DNA of 7,054 nucleotides, from positions 1 to 7,054 of the forward strand of contig CAMLIY010000165.1 of the NCBI GenBank assembly GCA_946480125.1, written 5' to 3'. The first letter of the stretch is position 1. Each line of letters opens with the position of its first letter. This DNA is from an uncultured Asticcacaulis sp. Lineage in GTDB: Bacteria > Pseudomonadota > Alphaproteobacteria > Caulobacterales > Caulobacteraceae. Below are positions 1 through 6,204 of the stretch, piece by piece. A program made the position numbers and the translations under genes. A model generated the notes under the pieces. The model was given only the letters and a program-made list of their open reading frames with translations, was not told where the DNA came from and did no database searches.

Positions 1-2413
1 GTTCCGGCAGATCGGCCAGTTCACGACTGGCGATCTTGAAGGAAATATAGGGCTTTGGATTGCCGTCCGCACCGGTCTGGAAATAGTTGGTGCGGCGCAT
101 GGCGTCGATCAGGGCGGCCAGGCGGCGCAGCACGCGGTCGTGGTCGAGACTGGCGACTTTTTGCAGCAGGGTTTCGATATTTTGTGTGGCGGCTTCCACC
201 GCCGTCTGGCGCAATTTGGCATCGCCGCCATCCAGAGCAAACTTGGCGTTAAACAGCGCCAGCAGCGCTTCAACCACCTCCGGATTATCCCGCAAAGCCG
301 CCTGCTGGATATCGGGGCCTGGATCGATGCCGGACTGAACGCGATAACGGCAGAAGGCGCGCAGCAACGCCACTTCGCGCCATGACTGGCCGGTCAGGGC
401 CAGGGCGTTGAAACCGTCATCTTCCGTCTTGCCATACCACAGGGCCAGCAAGGTCTGCTCGAATTCGTCGCGGAAATCAGCGAAGGCGCTGGCATGTCCG
501 CGCGGCAGCTTGAGAATAAATTCGTGAACCCAATAGGTGCCGATCGCCTTGGAACGCACATGATAGCCATATTCCTCAAGCGTTTTCAGGCCCATATTGC
601 CAAGCACCGGCAGGATGTCCGACAGCGGAATGGCCTTTTCAGCACGGCTGTAGAGCTTGAAGCAAAAGTGGCTTTCATCATCCTCCAGCCGCTGATAGGC
701 CCTGACATCGACCGGCATAACGGCCGAAAGCCCATGAAGCGCAATCGTATCTGTCACAGCTTCGCTGGTGGTGTAACGTTCCTGATAACCCGCCGGAAAG
801 GCGCGTGCCCACAGCATCCAGTCAATGCTTTTCGGCGCCGCATCGAGTCGCTCCACCTGCGTCTGCACCTTTTGCGGCCAGGTCCGCGTGATGTTCTCGA
901 TATCGGCTTCAACATCGGCAATATTCGGATCGAAATGATCGCCCGGCGTCACGCCGATAATATAGTGAATACAGGAAAGCAGGGATTCCGTTATGTAGGA
1001 ATAGGACGCCGAAACCCGCCCGCACCAGGCGGCGGCGAGAATCTCACCCGCCTGCTTTTGCATCTGCGACTGGTAAATTTCACGCGGAATATAGAGCATT
1101 ACCGAGATGAAACGGTCAAACGGATCGACACGGGTAAACAGGCGCACGCGCGGCCGATCAGACAGATGCAATATGCCACGGGCGATGCGCAACAAGTCCT
1201 GCTCCGTCATCTGAAAGAGTTCGTCGCGCGGATAGGTCTCAACGATATTCTTCAGGCGTTTTTCGTTATAACCACCCTGGAGGCCCAGCGCCGCCGCCTC
1301 ATGCAGCACATGCTCCGCCTTTTTGCGAACCAGCGGCACCTCGAAGGCCGGGCGGTCATAGGCTTCAGAGGTGAACAGGCCAACAAAGCGGACCTCGCCT
1401 GACGCCTTGCCATCGGCGCCATAACGTTTCACCCCGATGTAATCCATATAGACACGGCGATGGACCCGAGACTTGATATTGGCCTTGGCTACCGTCACCG
1501 GCTCGGAATTTTCCAGTTGCGTCATCAGTTGCTGGCTGAGCACCGCCGGCTCACTGGAGCGGCGCAGCACGGCGCGGCCGGCATCACGCAAGACGCCGAA
1601 GCCTTCCTGCATCTGGTTCAGCGGTTCTTCCCTGGCATAGGCGCCATCATTGCCACGCGGATAGGCATAACCACGGGCGCCCAGGAAGACAAAATGGTTT
1701 TCATCGATCCAGCGCAGGAAGGCGAGGTTTTCCTCCAGCACCGCCGGATCGATATCCGCGTTCGCACGTTGCTTTTCAAGCGCGGCAATTTCCTCGGCCA
1801 GCAGTTTCTGCATACGCGAAAAATCACGCACGGCCAGCTTCAGGTCGTTCAGGCTCTGGTCGATGCCCTCAATGATCTGTTTGTGACGCTCGGCAGCCAT
1901 ATCACCCGATGACTGGCGCTCGATGAAGACCAGCATCATCGATTCTTTAATGGTCTCGGCCTTAACCGGCTCACCTGCCTTGACACGGTTGCCGTCGACA
2001 TCCCGGTGCGTCGTCACCACCGGATGGAACATTGACCGGATGGAAACACCCTGGTCGATCAGTTCGCCCATGACGGTTTCAACGATGAAGGGTGAATCGC
2101 TTTGCACGATTTCGACGACATCGTAAGGTGTTGGCTGGTTCTTTTGGTCCAGCACAGGCACTATGCGACGCAAGGTCTGTGAGCCGCCTCGCTGCGCGCC
2201 ATATTGCCAAAAATCAGCAATGACGCGATTGAGGTCTCCGGCCGTCAGGTCCGTCAGTTCATCCGCGTCGAAATCCTCAAGAATCTGAGTCAGGAAATTT
2301 TTTTCGCATTCATCGAGCCTGAGAAAATCCTTCGCTCCCCTGTCCGCGACGAAAGCCTTTGTAAGGGTGTCTTTGGAGGGGAATTGGCTTTCGCCAGACG
2401 CGAGCGTGTCCAT
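1..2413 (-). CDS. NAD-dependent glutamate dehydrogenase, large (about 180 kDa) class, N-terminal half; runs off the left edge
   Basis: Catabolic enzyme of the cytoplasm that oxidises glutamate to 2-oxoglutarate and ammonium with NAD. The minus frame is open from the ATG at 2413 to position 2 (804 residues); I found no stop in the stretches checked codon by codon. Family hallmarks seen: WIDENHFVFLG (about residues 235-245), PRDELFQM (395-402), DPFDRFISVMLYIPR (430-444), and at the left edge PKPYISFKIASRELADLPE, which leads into the catalytic domain. The visible part is therefore the regulatory ACT-like and helical region; the catalytic lysine and NAD site lie outside the window. The family is about 1600 residues, so roughly half is here. 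An in-frame GTG at 2425 is an alternative start; the ribosome site is weak for both. In Caulobacter the orthologue GdhZ also restrains FtsZ ring assembly; transfer of that role is inference. Confidence 0.96.
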   Translation of the reverse strand, partial: MDTLASGESQFPSKDTLTKAFVADRGAKDFLRLDECEKNFLTQILEDFDADELTDLTAGDLNRVIADFWQYGAQRGGSQTLRRIVPVLDQKNQPTPYDVVEIVQSDSPFIVETVMGELIDQGVSIRSMFHPVVTTHRDVDGNRVKAGEPVKAETIKESMMLVFIERQSSGDMAAERHKQIIEGIDQSLNDLKLAVRDFSRMQKLLAEEIAALEKQRANADIDPAVLEENLAFLRWIDENHFVFLGARGYAYPRGNDGAYAREEPLNQMQEGFGVLRDAGRAVLRRSSEPAVLSQQLMTQLENSEPVTVAKANIKSRVHRRVYMDYIGVKRYGADGKASGEVRFVGLFTSEAYDRPAFEVPLVRKKAEHVLHEAAALGLQGGYNEKRLKNIVETYPRDELFQMTEQDLLRIARGILHLSDRPRVRLFTRVDPFDRFISVMLYIPREIYQSQMQKQAGEILAAAWCGRVSASYSYITESLLSCIHYIIGVTPGDHFDPNIADVEADIENITRTWPQKVQTQVERLDAAPKSIDWMLWARAFPAGYQERYTTSEAVTDTIALHGLSAVMPVDVRAYQRLEDDESHFCFKLYSRAEKAIPLSDILPVLGNMGLKTLEEYGYHVRSKAIGTYWVHEFILKLPRGHASAFADFRDEFEQTLLALWYGKTEDDGFNALALTGQSWREVALLRAFCRYRVQSGIDPGPDIQQAALRDNPEVVEALLALFNAKFALDGGDAKLRQTAVEAATQNIETLLQKVASLDHDRVLRRLAALIDAMRRTNYFQTGADGNPKPYISFKIASRELADLPE

Positions 2414-2469
2414 GTATATTTCCACTTGATCCTGACCGCGGAATATAGGGTGTGCGCCTGTCGCGGTTC

Positions 2470-2475
2470 GTTATA
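2470..2475 (-). promoter_or_regulatory. Possible -10 box for the glutamate dehydrogenase gene
   Basis: On the minus strand this reads TATAAC, five of six matches to the sigma70 -10 consensus, about 57 bases before the ATG at 2413. No good -35 hexamer sits 16-18 bases further up. A short inverted repeat (GGCTC/GAGCC, 2478-2482 with 2491-2495) lies directly upstream and could be an operator or chance. Weak call from pattern only. Confidence 0.22.
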
Positions 2476-2675
2476 AAGGCTCGAAATAATGAGCCCGAGT
2501 ATGGGGTGTAATGTTTAACAAAAGCGCGCAACAGTTTCACTACAAAGTTGCAGGGGCAACCGGATTTGTGATCACTTTATTGCGTCAGGCCGACGGGCAT
2601 TTTCGCAAGGGCTTTGGACACGCGGTCATCCCTGTCAACACAAGCGGTTGAAGGGCCGGGGCGCCCGGACATAGT

Positions 2676-2708
2676 AAAAAGCCGCCAATCCGGCGGGATT
2701 GGCGGCTT
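2676..2708 (-). terminator. Rho-independent terminator, minus strand
   Basis: Perfect 13-base inverted repeat (2679-2691 with 2696-2708, arm AAGCCGCCAATCC, four-base loop) followed on the minus strand by a run of five T (2680-2676). On the plus strand the stem is not followed by T, so the direction is clear. It lies upstream of the dehydrogenase start, so it ends a separate transcript or controls a leader. Confidence 0.85.
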
Positions 2709-2710
2709 GG

Positions 2711-2744
2711 CGTAAAAACCTTTTATGGGGGAAAGGCTTTTACG
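2711..2744 (-). other. Stem-loop with C-rich loop, just before the terminator
   Basis: CGTAAAA (2711-2717) pairs with TTTTACG (2738-2744) and CCTTT (2719-2723) with AAAGG (2732-2736). The remaining position, 2718/2737, pairs as G-U only in minus-strand RNA. The eight-base loop reads CCCCCATA on that strand. Only two bases separate it from the terminator stem, so the two form a tandem structure. Confidence 0.65.
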
Positions 2745-2910
2745 TCTTGGTTTGATGAGGATGCACCAGGAAGATGATGTTTCCGCATCTCGTTTTCGAC
2801 CTTTTGCACGAAACGGGCGGGGCATAGCCACATTCCGGCGAGTCACCCGGCGAACCTGAGTAACACCCCAGTTTTAGCACTCCCTCATGGCCTTAACCAG
2901 TAGGTCAAAC

Positions 2911-2939
2911 ATCACAGTTCTGTGCGGCTATCGTGTCAA
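2911..2939 (-). promoter_or_regulatory. Sigma70-like promoter for the candidate small RNA
   Basis: On the minus strand a perfect TTGACA (2939-2934) is followed after 17 bases by TGTGAT (2916-2911), four of six matches to the -10 consensus. A start near 2904 is predicted. It points away from the MAPEG gene and toward the hairpins and terminator. Confidence 0.4.
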
Positions 2940-3024
2940 TGCGTGTTCACCTGTATTAAAAATCATGCCTAACGCCACGTTATTCAATCTTAATTTAGCT
3001 TTTGCCGGATAGGTTACGGGCACT

Positions 3025-3435
3025 ATGATACAACCCGTGCTCGCGCTTGTTGCCTGGTCCATGATCATGCTTGTCTGGCTCTATGTCCGCAGGCTGCCGG
3101 CGCTTGTCCGCTATGCTATATCTGAGGCCAGGCCACAAAGCGGTGATACCATACGGCAACTGCCCCCCCAGGCACAGTGGGCGGCTGACAATTACAACAA
3201 CCTGATGCAACAGCCGACGCTCTTTTACGCCCTCTGCCTCGGCATTTTTCTCAGCGGCGTGTCCAATCCGGGCCTCGAATACCTTGCCTGGCTTTATGTC
3301 GCCCTGAGAATCGTTCACTCGGTTGTACAATCAACCGCAAATATCACCACCATCCGCTTCTGCCTGTTCCTGGCCAGTTCGGGGGTTTTGGGGGTCTTGT
3401 GTGTTGATGCCCTGCGCATAGCGTTTCGCTTTTAA
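3025..3435 (+). CDS. MAPEG-family small integral membrane protein
   Basis: 136 residues with the four-helix pattern of the MAPEG family (membrane-associated proteins in eicosanoid and glutathione metabolism). Hydrophobic segments lie at about residues 3-22, 65-80, 84-101 and 112-133. The family signature is recognisable: a polar stretch NYNNLMQQP (56-64) leading into LFYALCLG, then LAWLYVALRIVHSVVQ, an Asn-rich turn and RFCLFLASS. Bacterial members of this type have no established substrate, and glutathione-linked activity should not be assumed. The start is the first ATG of the frame; the preceding ACGGG is a weak ribosome site. It stands alone, divergent from the candidate RNA and converging with mltA across 28 bases that hold no strong terminator. 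Confidence 0.88.
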   Translation: MIQPVLALVAWSMIMLVWLYVRRLPALVRYAISEARPQSGDTIRQLPPQAQWAADNYNNLMQQPTLFYALCLGIFLSGVSNPGLEYLAWLYVALRIVHSVVQSTANITTIRFCLFLASSGVLGVLCVDALRIAFRF

Positions 3436-3463
3436 ATCTAACGCACCAATTTCAGGACGGGAA

Positions 3464-4612
3464 TTACTGCCCGGTATAGGGCATAATTCGCCACATGCGC
3501 AGCGTGTGCTTGATGCGGCCGGCTTCCGATCCGGCGCGCTGGCCGTGACCCACGTACAGGTCTGCCCGGATCTTGCCCTTGATAGCGCCGCCGGTATCAA
3601 GCGCCGCCACCAGCCGCTGGTAGGCGGGGAACGAATCCTTGAGCGCACCGGCGTCAGCATCTATCCAGAACAGATCGCCCATATCATTCTGGGTCGGATC
3701 AATGGCGATAGTCGAGCCCGATGGCAGGGCCAGGCCTGAGGCGCCGACCGGTTCGGTCTGGTCCGGCTGAATGACGAAAAAAATATAGCGCGCATTTTGA
3801 TTCATGATCTCCGTGGCTTCCGGCCCGCGATGTGCCGCCAGCCAGGCATGGATATTGTCACCGGAGGTCTGACTTTTATCCAGAATGCCGCGCTCGGTCA
3901 GGGTCTTGGCAATACCAACAAATGGCCAGCCATTATCGGCGGCATAGGCGGCATAGACGCGCTTTCCGTCCGGCAGATCGAGAAAGCCCGACCCCTGAAT
4001 CTGCATAAAGAAGTAGTCTTCCGGCCGCATGTAATATTGTGCGTTTCCCGGTAACTGCTCAATTTCCGCGCGGGTAAAATAGGGCACATAAAGATCACCC
4101 AGGCGGCGCGCCGCCACCTTGGGGGCAGATAGGGCCGGCGTCACCTGAGCGCCCGGCACGACAACAAGATCAGCCGGTTTCGTACGTACGGGTTGGGAAA
4201 ATTCGGCATCCGGTGTCAGCTGGGCGTCATAGTCAGGCACGAAATAGCCGGTCAGCAACCCCTGACCCTCAACCTTCTCGACGCGGAAATGGGCATTGAG
4301 AAAAGCCATGATCTGGAGAGGCGTTTCGAAATCCTGCTGTTTCATGGCGGCACAGATATCGGCGTACTGACGGCCTTTATGGTATTGGCAGGTCGCGCGC
4401 AGAGCCTCGATGGCTATAAATGGGTCCGTTCTATTCCAACCCGGCAAGTCAGAGAGGCGGTCGCCTTCGGGCACGGGTGTCGGCAAATAAACCGGTGGCA
4501 GGTCCGCTTCGATGGGTGCCTTCGGAACAGCCACCACCGGGGTAACGGGTCTTTCAGCGCAGGCAGAAACCAACAGGCTTAGGACAAGTGCAAAACCAAG
4601 CCTTAGCCTCAC
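3464..4612 (-). CDS. mltA: Membrane-bound lytic murein transglycosylase A (lipoprotein)
   Basis: Cleaves the MurNAc-GlcNAc bond of peptidoglycan, leaving 1,6-anhydro-muramyl ends; acts in the periplasm from a lipid anchor. 382 residues. The N-terminus MRLRLGFALVLSLLVSAC is a lipoprotein signal with lipobox LVSA-C (Cys18), followed by a proline-rich linker to about residue 50. The MltA domain is shown by TGYFVPDYDA (121-130), FFMQIQGSGFLDLPDG (201-216), AYAADNGWPFVGIAKTL (222-238) and NARYIFFVIQ (273-282). The 3D/barwin-like part carries DTGGAIKG (339-346) and RADLYVGHG (349-357), which hold the conserved aspartates. The usual VDR..P.G element is here AIDPTQNDMGDLFWID (303-318), a divergent form. 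It starts with GTG overlapping the TGA of the Tim44-like gene (GTGA, 4609-4612), which indicates translational coupling. Confidence 0.95.
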   Translation of the reverse strand: MRLRLGFALVLSLLVSACAERPVTPVVAVPKAPIEADLPPVYLPTPVPEGDRLSDLPGWNRTDPFIAIEALRATCQYHKGRQYADICAAMKQQDFETPLQIMAFLNAHFRVEKVEGQGLLTGYFVPDYDAQLTPDAEFSQPVRTKPADLVVVPGAQVTPALSAPKVAARRLGDLYVPYFTRAEIEQLPGNAQYYMRPEDYFFMQIQGSGFLDLPDGKRVYAAYAADNGWPFVGIAKTLTERGILDKSQTSGDNIHAWLAAHRGPEATEIMNQNARYIFFVIQPDQTEPVGASGLALPSGSTIAIDPTQNDMGDLFWIDADAGALKDSFPAYQRLVAALDTGGAIKGKIRADLYVGHGQRAGSEAGRIKHTLRMWRIMPYTGQ

Positions 4613-5280
4613 GCCTTGGCCGCCTCTACCTTGGTAAGCAGCCAGGGATTGGCCGGATTTTTCATGGCCTTCTGGAAGGTCCAGTATTCAGCCGTGCGCT
4701 TATAGGTGCGATGCGGCCTGACCGGCTCGGCTTTTTTGTCCGGAACCGTTACGGGCACCGCCGCTTCGGTCGTCTCACCAGGTACAACCACATCTTCATA
4801 GGCCAGTTCGGACAGGAAACGCACCCGTATCTGCGCCAGATCTTCCTGGAAATCGATCAGGTCCAGATCAGCCTTGGGGGTATCGACAAAGCTGACCGTA
4901 TCCTTGGGCGCACCGGCGCGCTGTTCAACCGCCTGACGGAAACTTGACATTACTTTTTCCGACAGCCTGTCCTTGATGGTGTCCAGCTCGCCTTTGTGAA
5001 AAGCCACTACCACCTGCTCATAGGTTTCGCGGGCCTTTTCCAGAAAATTGATCTCGTTGAAATTTACATCGCGTGTTTTCAGGGTTTCGAGATTAGGCAT
5101 ACGCAAGGCTTCGGGCACACGTTCGGCGCGCACGGTCGTATCCAGTTCCTCACCTTTCGGTCCCGCCGGCTTTTCTTCAGGGCGGAAGCCTGCCTTGCGG
5201 CCCAGCACATTATAGAGCTGCAACAGGATCACCACGGCCAGCACGGCAAAAACAATAAGGGCTATCACTTGGGTGTTCAC
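4609..5280 (-). CDS. Tim44-like domain protein with N-terminal membrane anchor
   Basis: 223 residues. One hydrophobic anchor lies at about residues 5-22 (IALIVFAVLAVVILLQLY), a charged linker at 28-60, then a Tim44-like domain. Typical elements are INFLEKARETYEQVVVAFHKGELDTIKDRLSE, given here as INFLEKARETYEQ and VVAFHKGELDTIK, and later IRVRFLSE and the C-terminal YWTFQK and NPWLLTKVEA motifs. The domain is related to the mitochondrial import factor Tim44; alphaproteobacterial versions are inner-membrane proteins of uncertain role in envelope protein handling. I chose GTG at 5280. The open frame continues upstream, but that extension runs antisense through secB and loses the family pattern. 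An in-frame GTG at 5268 is an alternative. It is first in a two-gene unit with mltA and diverges from secB. Confidence 0.9.
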   Translation of the reverse strand: MNTQVIALIVFAVLAVVILLQLYNVLGRKAGFRPEEKPAGPKGEELDTTVRAERVPEALRMPNLETLKTRDVNFNEINFLEKARETYEQVVVAFHKGELDTIKDRLSEKVMSSFRQAVEQRAGAPKDTVSFVDTPKADLDLIDFQEDLAQIRVRFLSELAYEDVVVPGETTEAAVPVTVPDKKAEPVRPHRTYKRTAEYWTFQKAMKNPANPWLLTKVEAAKA

Positions 5281-5347
5281 GGGAAACGTCTCTTCTGTTT
5301 TCAGGCTGGCAGGTACATTGAGCGCCTTTTGAGCACCCGACACCGTA

Positions 5348-5353
5348 ACTATA
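5348..5353 (-). promoter_or_regulatory. Possible -10 box for the Tim44-like/mltA unit
   Basis: Minus strand TATAGT inside an AT-rich patch (5346-5360), about 68 bases before the GTG at 5280. A matching -35 box is not convincing. Its position in the divergent gap is what makes it plausible. Confidence 0.25.
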
Positions 5354-5385
5354 TAGGATAAGTTTAAGGAAACGGAACTCTTCGT

Positions 5386-5413
5386 TTGATTGCTTAAAAT
5401 TTTCTTATCTGAT
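5386..5413 (+). promoter_or_regulatory. Possible secB promoter
   Basis: TTGATT (5386-5391) and TCTGAT (5408-5413) are 16 bases apart, each with four of six matches to the sigma70 boxes. The stretch between is AT-rich compared with the flanking genes. It would give a leader of about 65 bases. Overlaps the CtrA-like half-palindrome at 5394-5408. Confidence 0.3.
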
Positions 5414-5472
5414 AGTCGCATTTCCACACAGGCCGGATCGATGGTTTGCATCGACCTGGCAATAGAATTACC

Positions 5473-5476
5473 GGAG
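5473..5476 (+). promoter_or_regulatory. secB ribosome binding site
   Basis: GGAG eight bases before the ATG at 5485. It decides the start: the frame is open further up (to a TTG at 5446), but only this ATG has a proper ribosome site and gives a normal SecB N-terminus, MSDAFTPEQ. Confidence 0.75.
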
Positions 5477-5484
5477 CCTGTTTT

Positions 5485-5961
5485 ATGTCTGACGCCTTCA
5501 CACCCGAACAACCGCCCGCCCCGCAAATGCAGGTTCTGGCACAATTCATCCGTGACTTCTCGTTCGAAAATCCCCGCGCCCCTAACTCCCTGCGCATGGA
5601 TTCGCGTCCGGAAGTTGATCTGGGTGTTGAAATGAGCGCGAAGGGCCGCCCGGACGGCATGTTTGAGGTCGATATCAAACTGACAGTCAAGGCATCGACC
5701 CCCGATGGCCCGATGTTTGCCATCGAGCTGGTTTATGGCGGCCTGTTCCAGCTCGGCAATATCCCTGAGCAGATGATCGAGCCGACCCTGCTGGTCGAAT
5801 GCCCGCGCTATCTCTTCCCGTTCGCCCGCCGCATCATCGCCGATGCGACCGCCGACGGCGGATTCACCCCGCCCTTCTTCCTGGAACCGATCGATTTCGG
5901 TGCGCTGTACATGCAGCAAAAAGGCAATATCCAGGCCCAGCAAACCGTTGGGCAAGCTTAA
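5485..5961 (+). CDS. secB: Protein-export chaperone SecB
   Basis: Cytoplasmic tetrameric chaperone that keeps preproteins unfolded and hands them to SecA for Sec export. 158 residues, the normal family length. Recognisable features: [20 protein letters not shown] (early strand), [41 protein letters not shown], then [20 protein letters not shown] (125-region) and the C-terminal [19 protein letters not shown] proline- and glutamine-rich head of about 12 residues precedes the core, as is usual in alphaproteobacteria. It diverges from the Tim44-like/mltA pair, so three envelope-related genes share one promoter gap. The last seven codons also form the left arm of its terminator hairpin. Confidence 0.97.
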   Translation: MSDAFTPEQPPAPQMQVLAQFIRDFSFENPRAPNSLRMDSRPEVDLGVEMSAKGRPDGMFEVDIKLTVKASTPDGPMFAIELVYGGLFQLGNIPEQMIEPTLLVECPRYLFPFARRIIADATADGGFTPPFFLEPIDFGALYMQQKGNIQAQQTVGQA

Positions 5962-5984
5962 GCTTGCTCAACGGTTTGCATTTT
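5940..5984 (+). terminator. secB terminator, overlapping the end of the coding region
   Basis: A 40-base near-perfect palindrome: 5940-5959 pairs with 5960-5979, left arm core CAAACCGTTG then GCAAGCTT. The single irregular position (5951/5968) is a G-U pair in plus-strand RNA and a mismatch on the other strand. A short T run follows (5981-5984). The secB stop codon lies at the hairpin apex. The T run is weak, so termination may be partial; it could also act as a 3' stabilising stem. Confidence 0.65.
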
Positions 5985-6001
5985 ACATAAGAAATACCTC
6001 G

Positions 6002-6109
6002 CAAAGGCTCGGACGGGCAGTCGCCCTTGCCAAAACCATGAAGGTTTTGGAAATTCGAGTCTGTGATGTCTAGTTTTGAAGAGGCCCGGTGGAAGCGCCG
6101 GGCTTTTTT
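6002..6109 (+). ncRNA. Candidate structured RNA: three-way junction plus terminator, family not recognised
   Basis: A closing stem pairs 6002-6011 with 6056-6065 (nine of ten positions, including one G-U at 6007/6060 that is a mismatch on the minus strand). Inside it are two hairpins: GGGC-AGTC-GCCC at 6015-6026 and CCAAAACC-ATGAA-GGTTTTGG at 6030-6050. A 14-base linker leads to a strong terminator at 6080-6109. The whole is about 110 bases, between the secB terminator and the response-regulator gene. The 5' end is unknown, and no convincing promoter is visible in the 40 bases upstream. It may be a stand-alone small RNA, an RNA processed from the secB 3' region, or a riboswitch-like leader controlling the regulator gene. 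I cannot assign it to a known family; it is not a tRNA. Confidence 0.5.
6080..6109 (+). terminator. Rho-independent terminator
   Basis: GCCCGGTG (6084-6091) pairs with CGCCGGGC (6096-6103) around a GAAG loop, followed by six T (6104-6109); A and G residues at 6080-6083 extend the stem into the T run. Plus-strand direction is clear. It is the second terminator after secB, 100 bases beyond the first, so it most likely ends the structured RNA. Confidence 0.9.
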
Positions 6110-6204
6110 GCATCCGGCACAAAGCCACAGCGATTTTTTATTTCGCCTGCGGTAAGGGAACGCCCCACGGAAAATTCGCCGCCTGCAAAAGTTCGTCTGT
6201 TTCA

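Larger units (their letters stand above)
2672..2904 (-). ncRNA. Candidate small RNA (or attenuated leader), family not recognised
   Basis: A minus-strand transcript is predicted from the promoter-like pair at 2911-2939 to the terminator at 2676-2708, about 230 bases. Three hairpins follow one another toward the 3' end: 2789-2760 (GATGC with GCATC, then GGAA with TTCC, one side bulged); 2744-2711 (13 pairs, loop CCCCCATA); and 2708-2679 (13 pairs, the terminator). In the middle hairpin position 2737/2718 is a G-U pair on the minus strand but an A-C mismatch on the plus strand, which supports minus-strand transcription. No protein gene upstream would need this terminator: the next gene rightwards, MAPEG, is on the other strand. 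C-rich exposed loops are common in alphaproteobacterial regulatory RNAs. Read-through would reach the dehydrogenase 260 bases on, so a leader or attenuator role is the alternative. I cannot match it to a named family. Confidence 0.45.
2414..3024. other. Long intergenic region without a convincing protein gene
   Basis: About 610 bases between the dehydrogenase start and the MAPEG gene. The part at 2414-2670 shows only a possible -10 box and the short inverted repeat near 2480. The part at 2672-2940 carries a promoter-like pair, three hairpins and a terminator, all reading on the minus strand. The open frames in it are short, arginine-rich or run through the terminator stem, and none has a good ribosome site. 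One 36-codon minus frame (2833 to 2723, begins MWLCPARFVQKVENEM) ends inside the second hairpin loop. It could be a leader peptide, but nothing beyond its being open supports it. Confidence 0.6.

Noticed and set aside
494..1402. A 302-codon plus-strand open frame opposite the dehydrogenase gene, and similar ones at 140-385, 1460-1912 and 2204-2476
   Set aside because: They are codon-aligned antisense to a real, strongly recognisable gene. Such frames stay open by chance in GC-rich coding DNA, and their products resemble no family.
2568..2575. GTGATCAC palindrome as an operator
   Set aside because: Only eight bases, symmetry does not extend, and the spacing fits neither Crp nor Fnr sites.
2577..2846. 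An 89-codon minus-strand frame in the intergenic region
   Set aside because: It reads straight through both hairpins and the terminator, is arginine- and proline-rich, and has no ribosome site.
3421..3435. Small hairpin AGCG-TTT-CGCT plus T run at the MAPEG stop as a terminator
   Set aside because: A four-pair stem is too weak to support a call.
5281..5955. A 225-codon N-terminal extension of the Tim44-like frame
   Set aside because: It lies antisense to secB and precedes a normal membrane anchor with a GTG start at 5280. The extra sequence does not look like a protein family.
6002..6070. tRNA or tRNA-like gene (a TTCGAGT string at 6054-6060 looks like a T loop)
   Set aside because: The flanking bases do not form a T stem, the CCAAAACC hairpin lacks the U33 and loop size of an anticodon arm, and the closing stem is not a seven-pair acceptor.
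6157..6161. GGAAC as a general-stress (EcfG) -35 box before the response regulator
   Set aside because: No CGTT-type -10 follows at 16-17 bases. The same applies to GGAAC at 5374-5378.
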